From assembly GCA_002786225.1 (NCBI GenBank), contig PEQN01000018.1, forward strand, positions 1 to 57,840: a stretch of DNA of 57,840 nucleotides, written 5' to 3'. Source of the stretch: Leptospira sp. GTDB lineage: Bacteria; Spirochaetota; Leptospiria; Leptospirales; Leptospiraceae. Shown here piece after piece: positions 1 through 7,683 of this stretch. The notes below the pieces were generated by a model, which was not told the origin of the DNA, did no database searches, and saw only the letters and a program-made list of their open reading frames with translations. Positions within the stretch are counted from its first letter, which is position 1, and each line of letters begins with the position of its first letter. The position numbers and the translations under genes were made by a program.

Positions 1-276
1 CGATTGTATCATCTGCATCCAGATATCCCCATTTGTGATAAGATTTCTCTGATAGGCAATTTGGATTGCATCCCGACTGCCTTGGATTCCGCTATCACCT
101 TGAAATTGATAATAATCTTTCAGGAGATTCCAAGCAAGTTCGTAATTGTATTCAAATGCTTTGATTAGACCTTGTTTTTCCAGTTGATTCAATTCGGCTT
201 TTTGAATAAATTTGGTTAATTGCGACAAAGCTTTCGAAAAATTTTGGAATCGCTGTTTGTATCGAATAGATTCCAT
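1..276 (-). CDS. HI0074-type nucleotidyltransferase substrate-binding protein (partial)
   Basis: The 92 codons visible begin at an ATG and run off the left edge. The protein reads MESIRYKQRFQNFSKAL, then LNQLEKQGLIKAFEYNYEL, AWNLLKDYY and GSRDAIQIAYQRNLI. This is the pattern of the HI0074 family (four-helix, HEPN-like), which pairs with a minimal nucleotidyltransferase of HI0073/MntA type in toxin-antitoxin-like modules. Only one base separates it from the stop of the dehydrogenase gene upstream, so the two are probably co-transcribed. Its nucleotidyltransferase partner would be expected just beyond the window. The family assignment is from recalled motifs. The true length cannot be seen. Confidence 0.75.
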   Translation of the reverse strand, partial: MESIRYKQRFQNFSKALSQLTKFIQKAELNQLEKQGLIKAFEYNYELAWNLLKDYYQFQGDSGIQGSRDAIQIAYQRNLITNGDIWMQMIQS

Positions 277-277
277 G

Positions 278-1291
278 CTACACAACCCTAGCTTCTAATT
301 CTTCTCCCTTCCAGAATCCAACCACATTCTCGGATGCTTCCTTTTCCATGTCTTCTCTACAATCGATAGAACAGGATCCCATATGTTGGGAAAGAATAAC
401 ATTTTCCAGTTGAGTCAATGGACCATGGTAGGGTTCTTCTTCGAAGACATCGATTGCCGCACCTGCTATGCTTCCATTCACTAGACATTGATAGATGTCT
501 TCTTCGTTAATGATTCCAGCACGTGCTGTATTGATTAGATAGGAGGTAGATTTCATCATCTTGATTTCTTTGGATGTTATCAGATTGCGATTTGTATCAT
601 TCAAAGGAATGTGAACAGTTAAGCAATCCGCCTCTTGGTAGATCTCTTTGTGGCTTACTTGCCGTATTAGAGTTCGATTCCAATTCTTACTAAATTTAAG
701 TTGGGAATTGTGTAGACTATCTGCATAATTTTGTAATTCTCTAAGTAATTCTGATTTATCTACTATATCACAAATCAAAATTTCAGCGGGTGCGAGTCCT
801 AATAAGTGGTAAGCAAGCCGAGTGCCTATACGACCACAACCTAGAATACCGATCTTAGATGTTCCAATACGAATCCCATAAGGCCTGCTCCATCCACCTC
901 TACGAAGTTCACTGTCTGCAAGTCCTACTTTTCGGAAGAGATCAATCATAAGTCCTATCGCAAGTTCAGATACTGCAGGTGACACTGCATCTGGAGTGTA
1001 AGTTACAGCAATACCCTTTTCTTTACAAAGATCCAAAGGCACAGAATCAAGTCCAACTCCGACTCTTGATATGAGCTTCAGATTGCTCGAAGTCTGAACT
1101 AATTGACGCAAGTCTTCTGTTCCTGCAATAAGAGAATCAAAGTCTTTCGCAGCTTCAGCGACTTCTTCAGGTTTCATTTTGCGACCTAAGGAATTGATTG
1201 TTACAGAATGTCCGTTCTTCTTTAATACTTCCATTGCATAAGTCGAGGTTCTGCAGAAAGGAAAGGTAGACACAAAAACATTTTTATTCAT
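278..1291 (-). CDS. D-isomer specific 2-hydroxyacid dehydrogenase (phosphoglycerate dehydrogenase-like)
   Basis: The protein has 337 residues, typical for NAD-dependent D-2-hydroxyacid dehydrogenases without an ACT domain. The Rossmann motif is GILGCGRIGTRLAYHLL near residue 150. The catalytic Arg lies in INTARAGIINEEDI, the Glu in DVFEEEPYHGPL and the His in LSQHMGSCS. The C-terminus stops shortly after the catalytic domain. The family oxidises D-2-hydroxyacids or reduces 2-ketoacids with NAD(P)H. Its position in an O-antigen block suggests it makes a precursor for a glycan substituent rather than serving serine synthesis, but the substrate cannot be read from sequence. Confidence 0.85.
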   Translation of the reverse strand: MNKNVFVSTFPFCRTSTYAMEVLKKNGHSVTINSLGRKMKPEEVAEAAKDFDSLIAGTEDLRQLVQTSSNLKLISRVGVGLDSVPLDLCKEKGIAVTYTPDAVSPAVSELAIGLMIDLFRKVGLADSELRRGGWSRPYGIRIGTSKIGILGCGRIGTRLAYHLLGLAPAEILICDIVDKSELLRELQNYADSLHNSQLKFSKNWNRTLIRQVSHKEIYQEADCLTVHIPLNDTNRNLITSKEIKMMKSTSYLINTARAGIINEEDIYQCLVNGSIAGAAIDVFEEEPYHGPLTQLENVILSQHMGSCSIDCREDMEKEASENVVGFWKGEELEARVV

Positions 1292-1350
1292 TTAAGATAA
1301 CTTATAAAACACTAAGGAATACAATTTTAAAGGGTATGAATTGATTTAGC

Positions 1351-2049
1351 TTATATTGAACAAAGACTATTGGATTTCACTTCTAGGCAGTCTTTTGCCA
1401 TTTGTTGGATCTCTATTTGGAATAGATCAAAATCAAGAGCCTCTATCCATTTTATGTTTTCTAGTTTTTTCTTAGGAAAAGAAGAAAGTATATCACTTAC
1501 TAAATAATTTTCTATACCAAGATCTTTACTTCTTGCCTGGGTAATTAATTCTTCCCAATGAAATTCAAAGTTTTTAGCAATGTATAGCAAATCAACAATA
1601 TCTTTTTCCGCATAACGAAATAGTGCTGAAATTTTATTCGAGAGGATGTTTTGAATGCTGTCAATTTTATCATATAGTTCATGAAACTGAAAGCCACCAT
1701 AATGAATATCGATATCATTAACAAAGTCTAGCTTCAATTCAGTATCAGGATGAAGTTTGTGTTTAACAAGAAGGCGCTTATAATTAATTCCTACAAATGC
1801 ATCATCCTCATTCCAATAGTAACCTAATTCAGCAAGCTTATTGTAGATGGAGAGAGTATACTCATCGAAGGACTCATCTGAATTAACAAAAAAATCCAGA
1901 TCATCACTAAATCTGTGGTTAAAGTAAATTCGACTTAATGCGGTACCACCGGTTAGATAAAAAGGAGTCTCGCACTTTTTTACTAAATTCAGCACCCCAT
2001 CTTGCAGGGGATACAGGCTCTCCCGATAGAATTTTTCTAATTCGTTCAA
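1351..2049 (-). CDS. AbiEii/AbiGii-family nucleotidyltransferase (toxin-like)
   Basis: The 232-residue protein carries the AbiEii signature: FYLTGGTALSRIYFNHRFSD near residues 30-49, then DLDFFV. The GG(T)AL and DDLDF residues form the nucleotidyltransferase metal site. AbiEii proteins are type IV toxin-antitoxin toxins or phage-abortive-infection effectors that transfer nucleotides to RNA or protein. I chose the TTG at 2049 because an AGGAG Shine-Dalgarno lies about nine bases upstream, and because the segment LYPLQDGVL just after it fits the family N-terminus. There is no AbiEi antitoxin. The gene instead overlaps a different small partner by 131 bases. Confidence 0.85.
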   Translation of the reverse strand: MNELEKFYRESLYPLQDGVLNLVKKCETPFYLTGGTALSRIYFNHRFSDDLDFFVNSDESFDEYTLSIYNKLAELGYYWNEDDAFVGINYKRLLVKHKLHPDTELKLDFVNDIDIHYGGFQFHELYDKIDSIQNILSNKISALFRYAEKDIVDLLYIAKNFEFHWEELITQARSKDLGIENYLVSDILSSFPKKKLENIKWIEALDFDLFQIEIQQMAKDCLEVKSNSLCSI

Positions 2050-2311
2050 AGGTTTCTCTCCTGGATGCTGGCCATACTCTACGGATTGCTTCAGGTGTTA
2101 GAAGTATCTTGATTTCTTCTATGCCTCCCCACAGTGGAACTAAGACATGCCAAGGTAGGCTTTGCAAGCACCGTACAAACCACCCTGTTCTATCGAAGGC
2201 ACCAGCCTCTTCTATCTTTCCTTCTGTAAGATCCAAAAGTTTCTCAGGTGGTGTAGTATAGTCCCAACAGAGAGATTTCATGAGTTTCAGCTTTTCTTCG
2301 TGACCTAACAT
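1919..2311 (-). CDS. Small partner protein upstream of AbiEii (putative antitoxin)
   Basis: About 130 residues, starting MLGHEEKLKLMKSLCWDY. It has a conserved-looking core, GAFDRTGWFVRCLQSLPWH and then VPLWGGIEEI, and a basic C-terminus, DSFLSNRWYRIKSNLL. An upstream TTG (2323) is also possible. No domain I can name with confidence, although proteins of this look commonly precede AbiEii-like nucleotidyltransferases. The 131-base out-of-frame overlap with the AbiEii gene implies tight translational coupling. An antitoxin role is inferred from position only. Base composition here is richer in G+C than the neighbours, in keeping with transfer. Confidence 0.65.
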   Translation of the reverse strand: MLGHEEKLKLMKSLCWDYTTPPEKLLDLTEGKIEEAGAFDRTGWFVRCLQSLPWHVLVPLWGGIEEIKILLTPEAIRRVWPASRRETFERIRKILSGEPVSPARWGAEFSKKVRDSFLSNRWYRIKSNLL

Positions 2312-2347
2312 ATATTTATACAAAAATAGAAATCTCTACTTTTTTAC

Positions 2348-3115
2348 CTACCTAAAGAAGGTTCCATAAGTTAGGATGACAATAAAAAAGCTCATAATTG
2401 CAGTGAAAGTCCATTGGAAGAAGGAAAATCTTCTATTTATTTGATCGAAACTTTGCTTGGTGAATTCAAGTTGTTGGTTAAACCTGTCATCCATGGCTTT
2501 AAATCGGAAATCGAAAATCTCTTTGATTGCCTTGGCTTCTTCTTTAAATCTTTCTTGAGCATCTAGAAATTTCTTATCCATAGCTCGGAATTCTAGATCG
2601 GATCTTTCTTGGGCTGCCATAAACTTCGCATCCATGGCTCGGAATTCTAGATCGGATCTTTCTTGGGCAGCTAGAAACTTCTCGTCTATGGCTTTGAATC
2701 TAGTTTCGAACTTTTCATCCATAGCCTTGAACCTAGCTTCGAACTTCTCGTCCATAACCTTGAACCTAGCTTCGAACTTTTCGTCCATAACCTTGAACCT
2801 AGCTTCGAACTTTTCGTCCAGCGCCGCAAACCTAGCTTCAAACTTCTCGTCCATAACTTTGAACCGAGATTCAAACTTCTCATCGGATGCTATGAATCTT
2901 TGCTCCATCAGAGCAAATCCGTTTCTCATCTCTTGGATCAAAAATCCTAGATCGGTCTTGGTAGCCATATTTTCTATTATGAAATGATTCTCTCTCTTGA
3001 GTTCTACTATCAGATCAAAGAGACCTGTCTCCACACCATCCCAAGAACTAGATTTCATCTGCTCGGTAATGGAATGAACCTTTTTCTTAGTATCTTCGAA
3101 ATTCATAGTTGTCAT
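2348..3115 (-). CDS. Repetitive coiled-coil protein with C-terminal membrane anchor
   Basis: The 255-residue protein is dominated by 11-residue (hendecad) repeats of the form DEKFEARFKVM. About seven tandem copies are followed by longer variants such as DAKFMAAQERSDLEFRAM, spanning roughly residues 75-200. One hydrophobic helix, FTAIMSFFIVILTYGTFF, ends the protein and should anchor it in a membrane with a long coiled-coil stalk. Short proteins of this kind (DUF1640-like) are known in Leptospira; the function is not established. It lies between the AbiEii pair and fcl on the same strand. Repeat number may vary between strains. Confidence 0.8.
   Translation of the reverse strand: MTTMNFEDTKKKVHSITEQMKSSSWDGVETGLFDLIVELKRENHFIIENMATKTDLGFLIQEMRNGFALMEQRFIASDEKFESRFKVMDEKFEARFAALDEKFEARFKVMDEKFEARFKVMDEKFEARFKAMDEKFETRFKAIDEKFLAAQERSDLEFRAMDAKFMAAQERSDLEFRAMDKKFLDAQERFKEEAKAIKEIFDFRFKAMDDRFNQQLEFTKQSFDQINRRFSFFQWTFTAIMSFFIVILTYGTFFR
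2575..2895. repeat. Tandem 33-bp coding repeats (hendecad stalk)
   Basis: The gene at 2348-3115 contains consecutive near-identical 33-bp units between about 2690 and 2890, for example ttcgaacttttcgtccataa recurring with few changes. A longer duplicated unit, sharing ctcggaattctagatcgga, occurs at about 2585 and 2639. Units of this identity can gain or lose copies by slippage. Confidence 0.8.
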
Positions 3116-3292
3116 ACCTTGGATTTTCTAAGTTTAGGTGTTAGGAGAAATTTTTTCAAGATTTTTTTAGAAAAAATTTTATTTCTCAAATTCTTGTATT
3201 CGGCTTGATTAACCGAATTGGTGATTTAACGTAATTGTATATTGATAAAAAACTATAGACTTCTTTCTGTAACTGGAAGAAGAGAATGTATC

Positions 3293-4249
3293 CTAAACTT
3301 CTCGAACTTTATTATCTTGGAAATCTTTGTAGGCAAGACGAATTCCTTCTTCTAGTTCTACCTCATGCTTCCAACCCATTTTATGCAATTTAGAAACATC
3401 AAGAAGCTTTCGAGGAGTTCCATCTGGTTTTGTTAAATCAAAAGTTAATTTTCCTTGGTAGTCTACCACTTTTTGGATGGTCTCAGCGAGTTCACGAATA
3501 CTTACTTCAATCCCAGATCCAATGTTCACATGTTCCCCACCTTTTGGATCATGACCTACATCATAATTTTTCATAAGGAAAATACAAGCGCGAGCCATAT
3601 CTTCACAAAACAAAAATTCCCTCAGTGGTCTGCCAGTTCCCCAAATCACGACCTCGGGTAGATTTTGAATTTTTGCTTCATGAAATCTCCTAAGAAGTGC
3701 AGGTAGTACATGAGAATTCTGGGCATGGTAATTGTCACCAGGCCCATAAAGATTTGTTGGCATGACAGCAATAAAATTAGTGCCATATTGACGGTTATAC
3801 GATTGGCAAGTAATAATGCCGGCAATTTTTGCAATAGCATAAGGTTCGTTCGTTGGTTCCAACTTACCCTCAAGCAGCTGTCCTTCATCCATAGGCTGCT
3901 TGGCGAACTTTGGATATATGCAAGAGGATCCTAAGAAACAAAGCTTCTTCACTCCATTTCGGTAAGATGAATCAATCACGTTATTTTGTATTTGAAGATT
4001 GGAAAAAATAAATTCAGCAGGAAAGGCATTGTTAGCATGAATTCCTCCAACTTTTGCAGCCGCTAAAAAAACATATTCAGGCTTTTCTTTCTCAAAAAAT
4101 TTGTTTACTTGTTCTTGCTTGGTCAAATCTAATTCAATCCTACTTCGACCTATGATATTTGTATGACCCTTAGCTTCTAAAACCTTAACCAAAGCAGAAC
4201 CAACCAATCCCTTGTGACCAGCAATGTATATTTTGGAATCTAGATTCAT
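3293..4249 (-). CDS. fcl: GDP-L-fucose synthase
   Basis: A 318-residue short-chain dehydrogenase of the extended type. It shows the NADP-binding glycine motif [16 protein letters not shown] at the N-terminus, the family-typical [12 protein letters not shown] and [12 protein letters not shown], the catalytic YAIAKIAG (Tyr-x-x-x-Lys) and [12 protein letters not shown]. It converts GDP-4-keto-6-deoxymannose to GDP-L-fucose by 3,5-epimerisation and reduction, in the cytoplasm, for O-antigen synthesis. No gmd (GDP-mannose dehydratase) gene is visible in the window; it should lie elsewhere in the locus. The ATG overlaps the hepT stop by four bases, placing both in one operon. Confidence 0.93.
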   Translation of the reverse strand: MNLDSKIYIAGHKGLVGSALVKVLEAKGHTNIIGRSRIELDLTKQEQVNKFFEKEKPEYVFLAAAKVGGIHANNAFPAEFIFSNLQIQNNVIDSSYRNGVKKLCFLGSSCIYPKFAKQPMDEGQLLEGKLEPTNEPYAIAKIAGIITCQSYNRQYGTNFIAVMPTNLYGPGDNYHAQNSHVLPALLRRFHEAKIQNLPEVVIWGTGRPLREFLFCEDMARACIFLMKNYDVGHDPKGGEHVNIGSGIEVSIRELAETIQKVVDYQGKLTFDLTKPDGTPRKLLDVSKLHKMGWKHEVELEEGIRLAYKDFQDNKVREV

Positions 4250-4674
4250 TTTAACACTACCTTAATTTCATAACCCAATTGTTTGCAAAAATCTATAAAT
4301 ACTTTGTATTCTTTTTTCATTATTTGATGGATGATATCTAAATTTAACTTTTGGTATTCATGAATAGCAATATTTCTGAACCCAACCATAGCTAAAAGAG
4401 ACTTGGTTGTTTCTAGTTGAATTCGCTTTTTAGATTCTAAAATACGGAATGCATCAGAGCTTGATTGAGGTACACCTAGTTGATGACTAGATACTAAATG
4501 CATTGCTAAATCTATAGCTGCTTGGCATGCTCTCTCTAAATTAAGAATGAGAGCATCTAACTCAGTAAAATCACTCAGATTCGGATTTTTAGAATATTCT
4601 TCTAAAGCTCTTTCTAAGGCTCTTTGGATGATACTGACCTTATTTAAAGCAACATCATCGGATTTGATAGGCAT
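4246..4674 (-). CDS. hepT: HepT-type HEPN ribonuclease toxin
   Basis: The 142-residue protein (start [12 protein letters not shown]) belongs to the HepT/DUF86 HEPN family. It shows the full catalytic and modification motif R-x4-H-x-Y as FRNIAIHEY (Arg100, His105, Tyr107). In characterised MntA-HepT pairs the Arg-His site cleaves RNA, and the Tyr is AMPylated by MntA to switch the toxin off. An upstream ATG (4800) would force a long overlap with mntA, so I prefer 4674, which overlaps mntA by 20 bases. The downstream overlap of four bases with fcl ties the toxin to O-antigen gene expression. Confidence 0.9.
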   Translation of the reverse strand: MPIKSDDVALNKVSIIQRALERALEEYSKNPNLSDFTELDALILNLERACQAAIDLAMHLVSSHQLGVPQSSSDAFRILESKKRIQLETTKSLLAMVGFRNIAIHEYQKLNLDIIHQIMKKEYKVFIDFCKQLGYEIKVVLK

Positions 4675-5059
4675 TGAATACTTCTTTTCGTTCCAATTGA
4701 AAGTTATAATACATAGAAAGTAAATCATTGATTCGGAACTGAGATGACACCTCATCCTTAGTATGAATTTTTTTTCCATAAAATATTGCTTCTTTGGCAT
4801 ATACTAAATTCTGAGAACTCAAAACACCCAAGTCGAAATCATAACCGAAAGAAAATCCTAAATCGCCTGTCATTTTAAATAAATCAGAAGATGTAATTTG
4901 AGTCCCATTGAAAGGTAAGATTGCTAGATCAATATCGCTATCTTTGCGAAGTTGACCTTTAGCGGCTGATCCTAAGAGGAATATGCTAAGAACATTGGTA
5001 TGATTATAAAAGTAATTAGAGATTTCATTTATAATAGCCTGTGATAAGGAAGACTTCAA
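4655..5059 (-). CDS. mntA: MntA-type nucleotidyltransferase antitoxin
   Basis: This minimal nucleotidyltransferase has 134 residues. It carries the exact antitoxin motif GS-x10-D-x-D as GSAAKGQLRKDSDIDLA (residues 30-46) and the third acidic pair, GYDFDLGVL, near residues 72-80. MntA enzymes transfer AMP to the Tyr of the partner HEPN toxin and neutralise it. The start appears to be TTG at 5059, with TAGGAA upstream. The gene lies 43 bases after rfbD and overlaps hepT by 20 bases, the usual MntA-then-HepT order. Confidence 0.9.
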   Translation of the reverse strand: MKSSLSQAIINEISNYFYNHTNVLSIFLLGSAAKGQLRKDSDIDLAILPFNGTQITSSDLFKMTGDLGFSFGYDFDLGVLSSQNLVYAKEAIFYGKKIHTKDEVSSQFRINDLLSMYYNFQLERKEVFNAYQIR

Positions 5060-5102
5060 AATTTAATTCCTATTAATATTCTCAGTTGAATTTTCTATCT
5101 TT

Positions 5103-5990
5103 TTATTCTTCATCTTCCATTTCCTCAGCCATCAGAAGTTCATCCGCAAGTGCTTGCACTGAATCTCGCCAATGATTGTTAGAAGAACCAAAAGTGGATC
5201 GAGTTTTTTCTTTACTGAGTACAGAATAGCTTGGTCTCTTGGCTGGTGTAGGATAATCCTTTGTTGGTATAGGTAAAACATCACATTCAATTCCCATTGA
5301 ATCAACAATAGCTTTGGCTAGATCATACCAAGAGGCAACACCTTCGTTTGTGAAATGATAGACTCCCCTCGCCTCACTTAAAGAAGCATAGAAGCTAAAC
5401 CAAGCAAGATCCCTAGCCCATGTGGGACTTCCAATCTGATCATCGACTATTTTAAGTTCATCTCTTTCACTTGCAAGCCGGACTATTGTTGTAAAAAAGT
5501 TTTTGCCATGTCCAGAAAATACCCATGATGTTCGAATAATGAGAGCATCTTGGTTTTCTAGTATGATTCCATCTTCGCCTAAGGATTTGGTAAGCCCATA
5601 AACTCCCAATGGATTCTTAAGATCTTGTTCCAGGTAAGGAGAAGATTTAAGACCATCAAACACAAAATCTGTGGAAATATGCACAAACTTTATACCCTTT
5701 TCTTCGCATATTTTAGCTATTTCTATAGGTGCAAGAGTATTGATTGCTTTTGCAAGTTCTTGTTCTTTTTCGGCAAGATCAACTGCAGTATAAGCAGCAG
5801 CATTGAGAATGATATTTGGTTGTATACTTTCAATGAATGAAGGCAATTTATGAATTTCTGTTAAATCAATTTCGGAGCGTGTAGCAAAGATGAACTCAAC
5901 ATTCTCTTCCTGAACTTCAGAAAGAAATTGTAACTCACAACCTAGTTGACCATTGGAACCAAGAACAAGTATTTTTACGGGGTTTTTCAT
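5103..5990 (-). CDS. rfbD: dTDP-4-dehydrorhamnose reductase
   Basis: The 295-residue protein has the RfbD/RmlD N-terminal motif KILVLGSNGQLGCELQ (NADPH-binding Rossmann fold). Further family motifs are NAAAYTAVDLAE, HISTDFVFDG, YGLTKSLGE (catalytic Tyr-x-x-x-Lys) and IIRTSWVFSGHGKNF. It reduces dTDP-4-keto-L-rhamnose to dTDP-L-rhamnose, the last step of rhamnose donor synthesis. rfbA, B and C are not in the window; they are expected upstream or elsewhere in the O-antigen cluster. The acidic tail (EEMEDEE) looks like a lineage extension. Confidence 0.93.
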   Translation of the reverse strand: MKNPVKILVLGSNGQLGCELQFLSEVQEENVEFIFATRSEIDLTEIHKLPSFIESIQPNIILNAAAYTAVDLAEKEQELAKAINTLAPIEIAKICEEKGIKFVHISTDFVFDGLKSSPYLEQDLKNPLGVYGLTKSLGEDGIILENQDALIIRTSWVFSGHGKNFFTTIVRLASERDELKIVDDQIGSPTWARDLAWFSFYASLSEARGVYHFTNEGVASWYDLAKAIVDSMGIECDVLPIPTKDYPTPAKRPSYSVLSKEKTRSTFGSSNNHWRDSVQALADELLMAEEMEDEE

Positions 5991-6052
5991 AAGGCTTATT
6001 TATTTTTTTATGATAGCTAGGCTCTGTAAAGTAAAAGAGGATATTGAAAAAT

Positions 6053-6406
6053 TCAAGTTACTTGACCAATTTCTATGGAAGTATCATCTAAACTTTTGTT
6101 TTCTAAACTAAGGGCTTCCACTTCTTTCTTTAGCTCTTCGTATTCATTTTTCTTAATCTCATAAAAACGAAGGGCAAGTTTAGCTTTTTCTTGCAGACCT
6201 TGGGGTGTTAAAAGGTAGGCATAGGAAAGCTTGTTTTTATTATTTTTAAAATTTCGTGCCTTTATAAGACCCTTTTCTACGAGAGCCTGAAGGAAATAAT
6301 TGGTCTTACCAAGACTAATCCCTAAAATATCCGATAGCTCCCTTTGTGATATATTAGGATTACTTTGTAAAAGCTTTAGAACCTTATGTTGTAATTCAGG
6401 TGCCAT
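6053..6406 (-). CDS. MarR-family EPS-associated transcriptional regulator
   Basis: A 117-residue winged-helix protein. The helix-turn-helix reads NISQRELSDILGISLGKTNY, followed by FLQALVEKGLIKARNF and a wing ending LTPQGLQEK. A C-terminal helix rich in Glu and Lys (YEELKKEVEALSLENKS) should form a coiled-coil dimer. It matches the MarR-like regulators typically found next to exopolysaccharide genes. It overlaps the glycosyltransferase gene by 11 bases, so the two are translated together and the regulator may control this locus. Its operator was not identified. Confidence 0.85.
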   Translation of the reverse strand: MAPELQHKVLKLLQSNPNISQRELSDILGISLGKTNYFLQALVEKGLIKARNFKNNKNKLSYAYLLTPQGLQEKAKLALRFYEIKKNEYEELKKEVEALSLENKSLDDTSIEIGQVT

Positions 6407-7544
6407 GGTTGTGTGCTTCTTTCTGAATAGAGAAATAAAAAATAGAATAAATAAGAATATTGATTAGCAAGAGATAAAATCCTAGATTCAGAAACTTTTG
6501 GCTGATTAGAGCCATAGGGAATAGTATCACAAGGTTGATTAGAATGTATAGATTTACTACCTTAGTGTGGCTAGACCATTTTCGACTAAGGACTTGGTAA
6601 AGATGGGATCTATGGGCTTCGGTAATTTTCTCTCCCTTGGACCATCTCAAGAAAAGTGTAAGTGTAGCATCTAACCAGAATAAGGAACTAAGTAATAAGC
6701 AAGTAAAAATAGAAATATAACCAAGAAGGACAGCCCAGAGACCGAAGGCTGAGATAAGGAAACCTATTAAATTGCTCCCACTATCACCTAAGAAAACTCT
6801 GGCGGTAGGAAAATTCCAAATTAAAAAACCTAGACAGGAAGAAATTAAGACTAAGCTCCCAGGAATTAAGAAAGATGTTGCCGGTGACTCATTTGTGAGA
6901 ATCGATTGAAAGGAAAAAAATGCGATAGCTGAAAGCAAAAAAATGGCTTCCAAGGTAGCAATTCCGTTCAAACCGTCCATGAAATTGTAAAGATTTATAA
7001 ACCAAACTATACCGAAAAGCAATACAAAAAAACCAATTGAAATCAGGACAGTATGGAAGTAACCTACCTCTGCAAAAAACTTTGAGCCCAAAATATGCGA
7101 AAACTTCTCTAGATAGTCATTCCCTACAAGCACTAGTTTTGAGTGTATGCTGCCAAGAAAAATCCCTGAAGCAACTAGCTGAGTTATAAGTCGAGTCCTT
7201 CTGCTGGTAGGAGTAAAGTCGTCTACAAGACCAACAGTAAAAAGCATAACACTGGATAGAAATAACAGGGGTAAGGATACAAAATCACTTTGAAGGTTCC
7301 TAAGTGAGAACTCAGAGTTGCTAGCATTGAAAGCTAAGCTCTCTGGCAAAAAAACTAAGAGCAGTGTCGTTAGCCAAAAAGCAAAAAAAATTCCAAGCCC
7401 ACCGGACCTAGGTGTAGGAAGAACATGAGAGCTTCTATGATTGGGATGATCCAAGATTTGCTTCTTTCTTAAAAACTTTTGCCAGAAATACACCAGGCAT
7501 GTGGAAAGCAAAAAAGGGAAAAATAGAAGAAGTAATACGATCAA
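6396..7544 (-). CDS. Glycosyltransferase family 4 (WecA/WbpL-like sugar-1-phosphate transferase)
   Basis: A 382-residue polytopic membrane protein with about ten hydrophobic segments. Family motifs are present: DHPNHRSSHVLPTPRSGG near the N-terminus, GLVDDFTPTSRRTRL, NLYNFMDGLNGIATLE, FLGDSGSNLIGFL and EAHRSHLYQ. These enzymes move a HexNAc-1-phosphate from a UDP-sugar onto undecaprenyl phosphate on the cytoplasmic face and so start O-antigen synthesis. The only reasonable start is TTG at 7544, which has no obvious Shine-Dalgarno. The neighbouring epimerase resembles the WbpV/WbpL pairing, so a 6-deoxy-HexNAc first sugar is possible. Confidence 0.9.
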   Translation of the reverse strand: MIVLLLLFFPFLLSTCLVYFWQKFLRKKQILDHPNHRSSHVLPTPRSGGLGIFFAFWLTTLLLVFLPESLAFNASNSEFSLRNLQSDFVSLPLLFLSSVMLFTVGLVDDFTPTSRRTRLITQLVASGIFLGSIHSKLVLVGNDYLEKFSHILGSKFFAEVGYFHTVLISIGFFVLLFGIVWFINLYNFMDGLNGIATLEAIFLLSAIAFFSFQSILTNESPATSFLIPGSLVLISSCLGFLIWNFPTARVFLGDSGSNLIGFLISAFGLWAVLLGYISIFTCLLLSSLFWLDATLTLFLRWSKGEKITEAHRSHLYQVLSRKWSSHTKVVNLYILINLVILFPMALISQKFLNLGFYLLLINILIYSIFYFSIQKEAHNHGT

Positions 7545-7683
7545 TTGTTTAAAAGAGTTTATCTAGGAGACGACTAACCATAGCTCCGCCGCGTCAGTCC
7601 CAGAAAGGATGACTCCAGGGTGGTTCCCAAAGAAAAAATGTCAAGTTCTTTTGTTCAAAAATTGAACGCAAGGAAGGATTCAT
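7545..7683 (-). promoter_or_regulatory. GC-rich leader between epimerase and glycosyltransferase, with a 29-codon ORF
   Basis: This short interval is clearly richer in G+C than its surroundings. On the minus strand an ATG overlapping the epimerase stop (ATGA, 7683) opens a 29-codon frame, starting MNPSLRSIFEQKN and ending WEPPWSHPFWD, which stops at 7594. It is followed by GGCGGAGCTAT (7590-7580). That resembles the ops pause element GGCGGTAGNNT used by RfaH/NusG-type antitermination factors in polysaccharide operons, but lacks one base. The region could be a leader peptide, an antitermination site or part of both. This is inference; no regulator gene is in the window. Confidence 0.35.

Noticed and set aside
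2634..2987. 117-residue plus-strand ORF opposite the coiled-coil gene
   Set aside because: A mirror of the 33-base repeats (repeated NLASNFSSIT); no start signal and no independent support.
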